A stretch of 64,000 bases of DNA from Chloroflexi bacterium AL-N1. Lineage in GTDB: Bacteria > Chloroflexota > Chloroflexia > Chloroflexales > Roseiflexaceae. Numbering within the stretch: position 1 is the stretch's first letter; each line of letters begins with the position of its first letter. Location: positions 1 through 64,000 of the forward strand of contig WYDT01000032.1 in the NCBI GenBank assembly GCA_013122435.1, read 5' to 3'. The position numbers and the translations under genes are program-made. The notes beneath the pieces were generated by a model that worked only from the letters and a program-made list of their open reading frames with translations, had not been told where the DNA came from and searched no databases. Below, piece by piece: positions 27,993 through 35,699 of the stretch.

Positions 27993-28478
27993 ATGAAATT
28001 CACTACAAAGATAGGAACTGTCGGGATTCTAATCGGCTTAATACTCGTTGCCTGTGCCACCCCTATCAAACAGCAAACGACTACCAAATCGCAGGCCGCA
28101 CAAGCCATGGTGGTCTACAAATCACCTACGTGTGGCTGCTGTGGTGACTGGGTGCGTTATGCAGAGGAGCACGGTTATACGGTTACCGTCAAAGAAATGC
28201 AGGATATGACTCCCGTCAAAGCTGAACATAGCATACCGCCAACAATGCAGTCGTGTCACACCACTTTAATTGATGGGTATGTTATCGAGGGGCATGTCCC
28301 CATTGAGGATGTTGAACGTCTCCTGACGGAGCGTCCCAACGTTGCGGGGATTGCGGTTCCAGGCATGCCGGTGGGATCACCCGGTATGGAGGTCGCTGGC
28401 ACAGAACCACAACCCTTCGATGTAATGACCTTTGATACAGATGGCAATACTGACGTATTTTCTCGTCACTCACAATAA
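27993..28478 (+). CDS. DUF411 metal-binding lipoprotein
   Basis: A 161-residue exported lipoprotein. The signal peptide ends in LVAC (Cys21). The domain matches DUF411 (VVYKSPTCGCCGDWV, CGCC 47-50; PPTMQSCHTTLIDGYVIEGHVP). Its thioredoxin-like shape and Cys cluster suit soft-metal binding, and DUF411 genes commonly sit beside copper-resistance genes. It lies 35 bases after the multicopper oxidase, probably in one transcript, and may carry Cu(I) for it. The C-terminal tail beyond the domain is short and acidic. The exact role of DUF411 is not established in general. Confidence 0.88.
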   Translation: MKFTTKIGTVGILIGLILVACATPIKQQTTTKSQAAQAMVVYKSPTCGCCGDWVRYAEEHGYTVTVKEMQDMTPVKAEHSIPPTMQSCHTTLIDGYVIEGHVPIEDVERLLTERPNVAGIAVPGMPVGSPGMEVAGTEPQPFDVMTFDTDGNTDVFSRHSQ

Positions 28479-28496
28479 AAAAGTAACAGTTCTGGC

Positions 28497-29021
28497 TTAA
28501 TGATCAGTCGCGTGATTGCCGTGATCGGAAACCTGCGCGGTAAACCAATCGTGAATAGCATCGATCAGTGCCGGATCTGCCGTGGTATAGCGAATCTGAG
28601 CACCATCGGGTAGTTCTGCATAGTCAACTATAATGCGCTCGGCACCTGCCTCCAGTTCTGCAAGACCGGGCATGGTGTGACCATGGATTGCTGCTGGCGA
28701 AGCAAAGTTGCCCTGTGCAAAGCGTCCAGCTTCTTCACGCAAATGCTCACGGATGCGTGCAATCTGCTCACTGTCGGTCGGGTCACGAACCACAACTGTC
28801 TGAAGACCACCATCGGTCTGTGGAACGAAGTGATGCATCGTCTGGTCCAGATCAAAGGGCATAACCTCAGACCCGCGAGCAGCAACATCTGCCTGTCGCG
28901 TCTGATGAGCAAGACTCTGCCACACAAAGATGCCAACCACCATAAGGATGATGGTAAAGGCAATCAACCCAACAATGCGTCGTGACGTGAGCGGATTACG
29001 AGTCGTTCGCGTGATGGTCAT
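28497..29021 (-). CDS. Membrane-anchored conserved protein of unknown function
   Basis: A 174-residue protein with one N-terminal helix (about 17-34, GLIAFTIILMVVGIFVW) and an exported domain. The domain carries DLDQTMHHFVPQTDGGLQTV, QIARIREHLREEAGRFAQGNF and IHGHTMPGLAEL. This pattern is widespread in bacteria, where it is sometimes mis-named aspartate carbamoyltransferase; no such active site is present. Several His (MHHF, IHGHTMPG, the terminal DHGNHATDH) make metal binding likely in this copper-related neighbourhood, but that is inference. The ATG at 29021 follows GGAGG with good spacing. It overlaps the end of the MarR gene by 26 bases and is co-transcribed with it. Confidence 0.7.
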   Translation of the reverse strand: MTITRTTRNPLTSRRIVGLIAFTIILMVVGIFVWQSLAHQTRQADVAARGSEVMPFDLDQTMHHFVPQTDGGLQTVVVRDPTDSEQIARIREHLREEAGRFAQGNFASPAAIHGHTMPGLAELEAGAERIIVDYAELPDGAQIRYTTADPALIDAIHDWFTAQVSDHGNHATDH

Positions 29022-29460
29022 AGAGGGCCTCCGTTAAGATAGTCAGTGCCTGAAGTACGGTAGCGCGTTTCGTATCGGGAATCGCCTGAAGCAGATCATC
29101 AAATATCTGTTGTCGTGCGGTCGCAAGATCTGTTGCGATATCTGTACCTTCTGGGGTCAGCGTGATATCGAGTGCCCGTCCATCATGGCTATTGCGCTCG
29201 CGTGTGATCCAGCCACGTTGGTCTAGCTGTGCTACGAGACGGCTAACCGTGCTTTTTTCGAGTCGTAGCCGTCGCGCCAGATCGTTTTGTGTCAGTGGTG
29301 CGGTACGTGTCAATTCCATTAAAGTATGCGCTTCGGCAACTGACACCGACCGACCACATGGTGTCTGATCTGGGCGATGGAGTCCAAAAGCACGAATAAA
29401 GGCAATCATCTGTTCCTGGAATTGACGGGCAGTTGGCGAGATATCTGTTAATAGTTGCAT
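28996..29460 (-). CDS. MarR-family transcriptional regulator
   Basis: A 154-residue winged-helix regulator. The recognition region is LTQNDLARRLRLEKSTVSRLVAQLDQRGWITRERNSHDGRALDITLTPEG, a textbook MarR wing and helix-turn-helix at about 57-107. Flanking helices form the dimer interface. A single Cys (Cys36, TPCGRS) could be redox-active. It is divergent from the CopB-type ATPase. A perfect inverted repeat just upstream of its start (29502-29526) is the likely operator, so it probably represses itself and perhaps the ATPase. The ligand is unknown. Confidence 0.88.
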   Translation of the reverse strand: MQLLTDISPTARQFQEQMIAFIRAFGLHRPDQTPCGRSVSVAEAHTLMELTRTAPLTQNDLARRLRLEKSTVSRLVAQLDQRGWITRERNSHDGRALDITLTPEGTDIATDLATARQQIFDDLLQAIPDTKRATVLQALTILTEALYDHHANDS

Positions 29461-29501
29461 AATCTGTGCTAAATCTCATATCTGAAAGACATAGTAAATA
29501 C

Positions 29502-29526
29502 ATTTAGTTGCATAATACAACTAAAT
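29502..29526. promoter_or_regulatory. MarR-type operator
   Basis: ATTTAGTTG (29502-29510), a 7-base spacer and CAACTAAAT (29518-29526): a perfect 9-bp inverted repeat 42 bases from the MarR start codon. The spacing of half-sites suits a MarR dimer. Confidence 0.7.
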
Positions 29527-29582
29527 AGCAGCTTGTCAATCCGCTTGACATGTGTGGTATATTTCCGACAAATCAACCCCCT

Positions 29583-29592
29583 CCCATATGGG
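29583..29592. promoter_or_regulatory. CCCATATGGG palindrome upstream of the copper ATPase
   Basis: A 10-bp perfect palindrome inside a C-run/G-run context (CCCCCTCCCATATGGGGTAGGG is split as 29576-29597). It sits about 100 bases before the CopB-type gene. G/C tracts flanking an AT core recall metal-regulator sites, but no specific protein can be assigned. Confidence 0.3.
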
Positions 29593-29693
29593 GTAGGGTA
29601 GATACAAAGTAATAGATAGGCTGTCAGTATGTCTGCTAGCTCTATCTATCACATCATATTTGCATATTGGAAGAACGACCATGGAGTTGATAT

Positions 29694-31778
29694 ATGACCC
29701 ATACACATCATCATACGACTGAACACCATCAGCCACAAGATACAGCCCACGATCACCATGGGGGACATGCTGATCACTCCGAAGCAATGTTTGCACGCCA
29801 CTTCTGGGTATCACTGGCACTCACGATCCCGGTGCTGCTCTATGCACCACTCCTTCAACAACTCGTTGGCTATACGGCTCCTGCTTTCCCAGGCTCAGAG
29901 TATCTTGGGTTTGTGCTGGGAAGTATCATTTTCTGGTATGGTGGCTGGGTATTCCTCAGTGGAGCACGCGCCGAACTCAGCCAGCGAAAGCCAGGGATGA
30001 TGACTCTGGTTTCTATGGCCATCACGACTGCCTATGCTTACAGTATCACCATTACTTTTGGTATCGTAGGAGGAATGGATTTCTACTGGGAACTGGCAAC
30101 GCTGGTGACCATCATGCTCCTGGGGCACTGGATGGAAATGCGTGCGGTCGGCAGCGCCCAAAGTGCTTTGAGTGAACTGGCCAAACTGTTGCCTGATCAG
30201 GCCGAGCGCATCACCAACGGGAACTCGGAAATAGTGTCGGTGAGCGAGTTACAAAATGGTGATTTGGTGCTGGTGCGACCTGGCGCTAGCGTTCCGGCAG
30301 ATGGTGCTATTGAAACGGGCGAGAGCACCGTTAACGAGTCAATGATTACTGGCGAATCGCGCCCGGTGAACAAGCAACCGAGTGACGAGGTCATCGCTGG
30401 CACAATCAACGGGAGCGGATCACTACGGATACGGATCACGCGTACAGGTGATGATACCGCTCTATCAGAAATTATGCGACTCGTACAGGAGGCACAAACC
30501 AGTCGCAGTCGGGCAGAGGCACTGGCTGATACAGCTGCGGCGTGGCTGACATATATTGCCATTGGTGTCGCACTCCTCACGCTGGTTGGATGGCTTATTG
30601 CACGGGGGTTTGATGCGTACACCTTAGAGCGTGTCGTCACCGTTCTCGTAGTTGCGTGCCCACATGCACTCGGGTTAGCGATTCCACTTGTGCTTGCCAT
30701 CAGTACCACCCTGGCAGCGCGTAACGGCATTCTTGTGCGCGATCGGCTGGCTATGGAAACGGCCCGCAAATTAACTACCATTGTGTTTGACAAAACTGGC
30801 ACACTCACTAAGGGTGAGCAGGGGCTGGTTGGTATTGTCACTCGTGATGGTATCAACGAGCAGGACGCATTGGCCCGTGCAGCAGCCATGGAACGTGATA
30901 GCGAACACATGATTGCCCGTGCGATTGTTGCCGCCGCTGAGAATCGTAATGTGTCTATTCCCACGGTGAGTAGCTTTGAAGCAATCCCTGGTCAGGGTGT
31001 ACGTGCTATGTTGGAAGGGAAAACCCTACTGGTTGGTGGACCTCGATTGCTTGAGCAGCAACAGATTACACTGGATGACACTTTTGCACAGCAAACACAA
31101 ACCTGGGGTGAACGAGGGCAAACCGTGGTCTATCTGATTGAAGATGGGATGGTCACCGCAGCTTTTGCACTCGCTGATGTCATTCGCCCTGAGTCATACG
31201 AAGCCGTGTACACATTACAACAACAAGGGGTACAGGTGGCGATGCTGACCGGCGATAGTGACGATGTTGCACACTGGGTAGCAGGCGAACTACAGATCGA
31301 CACCTACTTTGCCCAGGTATTACCCGAACACAAAGCCGAGCGTGTGAAAATGCTCCAGCAGGACGGTGCACGAGTCGCCATGGTCGGCGATGGTGTGAAT
31401 GACGCACCAGCCCTGGCTCAAGCAGATGTCGGCATTGCTATCGGAGCTGGAACCGATGTCGCACGTGCAGCAGCCGGTATCGTACTGGTGCGCAATGACC
31501 CACGCGATATAGCACGTATCATCTGCCTGAGTCGGGCCAGCTATGGCAAAATGATCCAAAATCTGGTGTGGGCAGCAGGCTACAACGTGTTGGCATTACC
31601 ACTGGCAGCCGGCGTACTGGCTGGTATCGGCATCGTGCTGCCCGCCTGGGTTGGCGCAGTATTGATGTCACTCAGCACAATTATTGTGGCAATGAACGCA
31701 CAGACCTTACGACGACTTGATTTGCGCGAAATGGATTCCACTGGAGAGCGTACGCAACCAGCACCAGCAGGAGCATAA
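29694..31778 (+). CDS. copB: Copper-translocating P-type ATPase, CopB type (P1B-3)
   Basis: A 694-residue P1B-type ATPase. The first 30 residues contain 11 His instead of CXXC metal domains. The membrane metal motif is CPH (322-324), the hallmark of CopB-type pumps. The actuator domain has TGES, the phosphorylation site is Asp366 in DKTGTLTKG, the nucleotide domain has the HP-equivalent EHMIA and the hinge MVGDGVNDAPALAQ. Such pumps export copper from the cytosol. ATG 29694 opens the His-rich tail. It is followed five bases later by a DUF457-like gene and lies divergently from MarR. It fits a copper detoxification set with the multicopper oxidase and DUF411 protein. Confidence 0.94.
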   Translation: MTHTHHHTTEHHQPQDTAHDHHGGHADHSEAMFARHFWVSLALTIPVLLYAPLLQQLVGYTAPAFPGSEYLGFVLGSIIFWYGGWVFLSGARAELSQRKPGMMTLVSMAITTAYAYSITITFGIVGGMDFYWELATLVTIMLLGHWMEMRAVGSAQSALSELAKLLPDQAERITNGNSEIVSVSELQNGDLVLVRPGASVPADGAIETGESTVNESMITGESRPVNKQPSDEVIAGTINGSGSLRIRITRTGDDTALSEIMRLVQEAQTSRSRAEALADTAAAWLTYIAIGVALLTLVGWLIARGFDAYTLERVVTVLVVACPHALGLAIPLVLAISTTLAARNGILVRDRLAMETARKLTTIVFDKTGTLTKGEQGLVGIVTRDGINEQDALARAAAMERDSEHMIARAIVAAAENRNVSIPTVSSFEAIPGQGVRAMLEGKTLLVGGPRLLEQQQITLDDTFAQQTQTWGERGQTVVYLIEDGMVTAAFALADVIRPESYEAVYTLQQQGVQVAMLTGDSDDVAHWVAGELQIDTYFAQVLPEHKAERVKMLQQDGARVAMVGDGVNDAPALAQADVGIAIGAGTDVARAAAGIVLVRNDPRDIARIICLSRASYGKMIQNLVWAAGYNVLALPLAAGVLAGIGIVLPAWVGAVLMSLSTIIVAMNAQTLRRLDLREMDSTGERTQPAPAGA

Positions 31779-31782
31779 GCCA

Positions 31783-32388
31783 ATGCAAACCGTTACACAC
31801 TTTCTACTCACGGCTTTTGTATCACAGCAGGCGCGGCAGCGAGGTTGGCTGCCGCGTCGGGTACATCTGCCTGCACTGCTCATTGGCTCCGTGCTGCCTG
31901 ACCTGCCATTCACGCTGCTCACGCTTGGGTTTGGCCTGTACTACTGGTGGATTGGCACCACGCCCATTGGTGAAAGTCCGATGATCTATATGCACTTCGC
32001 ACTTTTCTTTGAAGACCCCCTGTGGATCATCAGTCATAACATATTGCACTCATTGGTCATCACTACCCTGTTACTAGGGTTAGGCTGGTGGGGCATACGC
32101 CGAAACCGACGGTGGGGTCTGTCGGTATGCTGGCTGGCCGTTGGCACCCAACTACACACCATCATCGACATTGGAACACACCATAGCGACGGCCCACTAC
32201 TCTTCTTTCCGATCAACTGGTCCTATCGGTTCCCCGCCCCCATCAGCTATTGGGAGACCGCCTATTATGGAGCAGTGGTCATAGTCATTGAGCATGTGGT
32301 CAATGTGTTGATTATGAGCTACTTCCTCACCCGCTGGTGGCAGCGACGACGAACAAGCCGGAGCAAGCACTCAAGCAATGTCAACTAA
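31783..32388 (+). CDS. DUF457/YdjM-like membrane metal-dependent hydrolase
   Basis: A 201-residue integral membrane protein with four or five helices. Conserved polar clusters resemble the DUF457/YdjM family: IGSVLPDLPF near the first helix, SHNILHSLV in the middle and QLHTIIDIGTHHSDGPLLFFPINW later. The His/Asp residues could bind a metal at the membrane interface. Family members are annotated as membrane-bound metal-dependent hydrolases without a proven substrate. I start at ATG 31783 after AGCAGGAGC; the longer frame overlaps the ATPase gene. It is probably co-transcribed with the CopB-type gene. Confidence 0.72.
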   Translation: MQTVTHFLLTAFVSQQARQRGWLPRRVHLPALLIGSVLPDLPFTLLTLGFGLYYWWIGTTPIGESPMIYMHFALFFEDPLWIISHNILHSLVITTLLLGLGWWGIRRNRRWGLSVCWLAVGTQLHTIIDIGTHHSDGPLLFFPINWSYRFPAPISYWETAYYGAVVIVIEHVVNVLIMSYFLTRWWQRRRTSRSKHSSNVN

Positions 32389-32415
32389 TATGTCACAGAT
32401 ACCTCAAAACAGCTA

Positions 32416-32934
32416 TTATGGTGTGTTAGTCTGGGCTTGCATGCGCTGCACATCTACTGGCCAGGTACTCTTGATATAGGCAATCACCGCCCATAGTTCC
32501 TGATCGCTCAGGATATCACGAAAGGCAGGCATATTATTCTGGTAGTCGGCTGGCGAGCGTGCTTGTCCCCCATATTTGGTAACGGAAAACAGATATTCAT
32601 CGGGATGATGCCACGTATGCCCGGTCTCATCACGTGGTAATGCTGGCCGACCGCCGGATGTGAGTTGTTCCTGCCAGTTTGCCTGACCTTCGAGATTTGC
32701 ACCATGGCAACTGGCACACTGTGCCTGATACACGTCTTCACCAAGCGCGACTAATCGGGCATCGTTGGGATTCGCTATGGTTGCACTCACAACAGTGGTC
32801 TCACGTGCTGTGGTCGGAAGGCGTGCTACCAGGAACACAAGAAACAGACCACCTATGATAACCACCATAAACGTACCGATACCGATGCTAAGGTTGGAAG
32901 ACGTGCGTTTCCGTTTCACGTTTCGTCCAGACAC
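32416..32934 (-). CDS. Membrane-anchored monohaem cytochrome c
   Basis: A 172-residue cytochrome c. An N-terminal signal anchor (about 17-38) is followed by a class I cytochrome domain with CASCH (73-77) and a probable axial Met135 in NNMPAF. The C-terminal helix is QELWAVIAYIKSTW. It would carry electrons on the outer membrane face, and needs the CcdA-CcmF-TlpA system encoded at 17-21 kb. It is monocistronic and convergent with the DUF457-like gene. The donor and acceptor are unknown. Confidence 0.9.
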   Translation of the reverse strand: MSGRNVKRKRTSSNLSIGIGTFMVVIIGGLFLVFLVARLPTTARETTVVSATIANPNDARLVALGEDVYQAQCASCHGANLEGQANWQEQLTSGGRPALPRDETGHTWHHPDEYLFSVTKYGGQARSPADYQNNMPAFRDILSDQELWAVIAYIKSTWPVDVQRMQAQTNTP

Positions 32935-33293
32935 GATGCGTGCTGCTCCAACGCATGATTATATTGATGACAATGTTGGCCATGAACGTAGCACACCCAC
33001 GCGTTATCGTACAATTACCGTCACAAACGATTTCACAATGATGTTTGTAACAATCATATGCCACATAAACGTAGTATATACGTCATGGGAACATATCAGT
33101 GATAGATATACAACAAACGATTTTGCCGGTTGAGTGTTGACAGTACTTCCTGTCATACCTGTCAAACGCAGGCGGCTGATCGTGATTACGTTTGTACAAT
33201 GCCAGATTTGATCAAAGCAGCACAGACAGGGGTAACACAAACAAGTGAATGTAATCGTTCAAGACGGCAGCCCTGCGATCCCTGATATTTCTT
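32935..33293. other. Intergenic region between cytochrome c and tRNA-Sec
   Basis: AT-rich DNA upstream of the cytochrome gene and downstream of the tRNA. No open frame with recognisable content and no strong T-run hairpin after the tRNA was seen. Confidence 0.45.
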
Positions 33294-33387
33294 CGAGAGC
33301 GCATGGGAGTCGAACCCACCGACGCAGTTCGTCACCACGCCCACTCGTTTTGAAGACGAGGGCAACCACCAGGCTACATCCGCTCTC
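33294..33387 (-). tRNA. selC: tRNA-Sec (anticodon TCA)
   Basis: A 94-nt tRNA read on the minus strand. The anticodon loop CTTCAAA presents TCA (33353-33351) on a perfect five-bp stem CTCGT/ACGAG. The D arm has a six-bp stem (GTAGCC / GGTTGC) and a four-base loop, typical of tRNA-Sec. The long variable arm includes the hairpin GACG-AACTG-CGTC. The T arm is GTGGG-TTCGACT-CCCAT. The acceptor has seven clear pairs (GAGAGCG / CGCTCTC) plus a weak eighth, and the discriminator is G. CCA is not encoded. It decodes UGA as selenocysteine, implying SelA, SelB, SelD and selenoproteins elsewhere in the genome. Confidence 0.92.
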
Positions 33388-33394
33388 ATACAGC

Positions 33395-33423
33395 ATTCTA
33401 CTGAGGAATATCTCTTCTGTCAA
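33395..33423 (-). promoter_or_regulatory. Promoter of tRNA-Sec
   Basis: Minus-strand TTGACA (33423-33418), 17 bases, TAGAAT (33400-33395). Transcription would start just before the mature 5' end at 33387. Confidence 0.75.
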
Positions 33424-33501
33424 AAACAAAGCGCACTTTAAGGTACTCTGCACTACACATTCCTACCCTAAAGCGCTGCCTTAAAGACACATCAAAGTGA
33501 T

Positions 33502-33747
33502 TTACGATCGGAAGAAATCGAAAACCGCACTGCGATCTTCTTCGCTCACCATAAATTCCAAAAAGGTGATACGGTGCCACGGAAACAAAACCGTCTGTAC
33601 CCCAGGGGTCAGATAACTTACATCCTTACCATCACGCTTACGCAAGTTTGATACACGAATATAAGCATCGGTTGGTTGTGGCTCCTGATCGAGGTCAGCC
33701 AGCACGGGATCTTCCCCCATGATGTGCAATACAACAGTCTTCGCCAC
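33502..33747 (-). CDS. Small conserved protein of the kinase/FHA cluster
   Basis: An 81-residue cytosolic protein that I do not recognise as a named family. It begins MAKTVVLHIMGED, has a basic loop (VSNLRKRDGKDVSYL) and a hydrophobic core (TVLFPWHRITFLEFM), and ends acidic/aromatic. I place the start at GTG 33747, after AAAGGATGG; an ATG at 33795 would overlap the FHA gene by 23 bases. Its position as the last gene of the Ser/Thr kinase cluster suggests a role in the same pathway, perhaps as an adaptor or substrate, but nothing in the sequence shows an activity. Confidence 0.65.
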   Translation of the reverse strand: MAKTVVLHIMGEDPVLADLDQEPQPTDAYIRVSNLRKRDGKDVSYLTPGVQTVLFPWHRITFLEFMVSEEDRSAVFDFFRS

Positions 33748-33772
33748 GACGCCATCCTTTCTATCAAAACAT

Positions 33773-34291
33773 CTATGAATTCTTAATTTCGACACGCATT
33801 AACAACGTTGCACACCGCAACTCATCACCATTAGAAAGCATTATTGGCATCTGTGGTGCAAGTTGACGACCATTAATAAATGTTCCATTGGCACTATTGA
33901 GATCTTCCACATAATATCCATTATCTTTATAGGACAAAATCGCGTGCCGCCGGGACACACCAGCATCATATCCTCCATCTCGACCAAGATCGATATCGGG
34001 GAGGATACCTCGTGCTTCATCTTTGCGTCCGATGAGCAAATCTTCTTCAACGGTAAGCTGCAAACAGCGCCCACTATTCATCACAATGAGTGAAAAGGGT
34101 GGCTGTAACATTCCATTATCAATTGTCGGTACCGGGACTATGGTATGGACAATCGGCACATCGTTGGTATCAGGTTGACCGAACGAGGTTGTTGTCTCGT
34201 CACGGTTTTCCAGTAACATACTCGCACCACATTCGGAGCAAAAGATAGTACCATCGAATTGTCGCGATTTACAGTGTTGACAGATTTGCAT
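33773..34291 (-). CDS. Zinc-ribbon FHA-domain protein
   Basis: A 172-residue cytosolic protein. An N-terminal zinc ribbon uses Cys4, Cys7, Cys18 and Cys21 (CQHC and CSEC). After a linker, a forkhead-associated domain runs from about 75: LLIGRKDEA, GVSRRHAIL and SANGTFINGR hold the Arg, Ser-Arg-x-His and Asn that contact phosphothreonine. FHA domains read out Ser/Thr phosphorylation, so this protein should bind targets of the kinase encoded in the same cluster. It lies 65 bases after the VWA gene. Confidence 0.92.
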   Translation of the reverse strand: MQICQHCKSRQFDGTIFCSECGASMLLENRDETTTSFGQPDTNDVPIVHTIVPVPTIDNGMLQPPFSLIVMNSGRCLQLTVEEDLLIGRKDEARGILPDIDLGRDGGYDAGVSRRHAILSYKDNGYYVEDLNSANGTFINGRQLAPQMPIMLSNGDELRCATLLMRVEIKNS

Positions 34292-34355
34292 AAATTTTAA
34301 ACATGACAGATAGCACGTTACCTATACATACTACAGTCATTAAGCTAATGGTGAG

Positions 34356-35618
34356 TTAATGATCATCTGTTGGTGCACCCATCAGTCCACGTGTGCCAAA
34401 ACGGATACGCTTACGCCCTTCTTCACTGGCGTTTCCACTGCGTAGGAGTCGTGTCGCTTCTTCCTGCACGGTGTGTGCCAGCTCTGTTTCACCAGCACCA
34501 AACAATCGTGTGCCTGCCATCTGCAACCGACGGGTAGCCTCTTCAATATGCCCAGACTCTAGATCCTGCCAGGCAGTAGCCTGGAGCCGATATGCAACAA
34601 GTCGTTCCAACCAATATTTAACAGTGGCATCTACTTCATAGACCACTTCGTCAGCTGCGCTTACAGTAATACGCATAATTTCTTCTGCTGTTTGACCACG
34701 CAAATTCGCGCCTGGCAGATCATACCGCAAAGTCAGTTTTAGCAAAGGATGGTTACCTGCTTTGAGTGGTGGGACTACAACTTCCAGCAGGAACGCTTGC
34801 GTATCATTGTCTGGCCAATCGCCCAGATTTCCACTCCAGTTCAGTTCGGCTTCCTCTGTAACCGACACGGGTGCAATAAATGGCCGCACTCGATCCAGTG
34901 AACGTATCATCCCTCCCGGTCTTACCGCAATTTGGATTTGAACCTGTTGAGCAAAAATAGAGTGCATGCGCTGGAGTTCTTCAGCAAAGACTTGTGTTAT
35001 TTCCTGGGCAGAGGTAATGTACTGAGCACGACTATTCTCACGGGCAGTCATTGTCTCCAGTAAATCCTCATTCCATTCATTCCCAATACCTAATGCTGTC
35101 ACACCAATATTACGACTCTGTGCCCGCCGTGCAATTTCTACACAACGTCCCTCATCACCATATGTACGACCATCGGTCAATAACATTAACTGGCTCACAC
35201 CCTGAGATAACATTGGTCGCTGAATCTCTTGTAAAGCCAGCGCCATCCCATTGGCCATTTCTGTACCACCTGCAGCCTCGACACTCCCAACCAACCGTTT
35301 TATGTTTTGTTTATGAGTGACGCGTTGTGCCGGTACGACCGTATTTGCACGATCATTAAAGACAATCAGCGAAAAATAATCATTTTGCCCCAGTTGATCA
35401 ATAATTCTGTTGGCAGCCTCTTTCACTTGCTGTAAGCGTTCTCCACGCATTGAAGAACTGCGATCCACCAGTAAGCATAAATTCAGCGGCAGTTTGGGTA
35501 GTTGTTGGGGTAAACCTTCTGGGGCTGCCTCTAATAACACATAGAGCAGTTGTTGTTCACTACCCTCAGGTAATATAGTGCGACTGAGTGTACGCTCAAG
35601 ACGAATGCCAGGACTCAT
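34356..35618 (-). CDS. Cytosolic VWA-domain protein
   Basis: A 420-residue protein with a single VWA domain at about 43-230. The MIDAS is complete: DRSSSM (52-57), the Thr in GGTEMANGM and the Asp in LLTDGRTYGD. A beta-rich middle region and a helical C-terminus (about 325-400) follow. No signal peptide or membrane helix is seen, so it should act in the cytosol. Similar VWA proteins appear beside PP2C and FHA genes in regulatory clusters, where they probably mediate protein-protein contacts. ATG 35618 begins the conserved MSPGIRLERTLS; the longer frame to 35678 would need a TTG start. The gap to the PP2C gene is 81 bases. Confidence 0.87.
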   Translation of the reverse strand: MSPGIRLERTLSRTILPEGSEQQLLYVLLEAAPEGLPQQLPKLPLNLCLLVDRSSSMRGERLQQVKEAANRIIDQLGQNDYFSLIVFNDRANTVVPAQRVTHKQNIKRLVGSVEAAGGTEMANGMALALQEIQRPMLSQGVSQLMLLTDGRTYGDEGRCVEIARRAQSRNIGVTALGIGNEWNEDLLETMTARENSRAQYITSAQEITQVFAEELQRMHSIFAQQVQIQIAVRPGGMIRSLDRVRPFIAPVSVTEEAELNWSGNLGDWPDNDTQAFLLEVVVPPLKAGNHPLLKLTLRYDLPGANLRGQTAEEIMRITVSAADEVVYEVDATVKYWLERLVAYRLQATAWQDLESGHIEEATRRLQMAGTRLFGAGETELAHTVQEEATRLLRSGNASEEGRKRIRFGTRGLMGAPTDDH

Positions 35619-35699
35619 AGTTAAACTCGCTATGTCATTCCCTAACGGACTGATAGACCTCAGCCCATACTTACACAATACGCCACGGTCTATACAGAT

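Noticed and set aside
34356..35678. Longer VWA protein starting at 35678
   Set aside because: It would need a TTG start without a ribosome site; ATG 35618 begins the conserved sequence.
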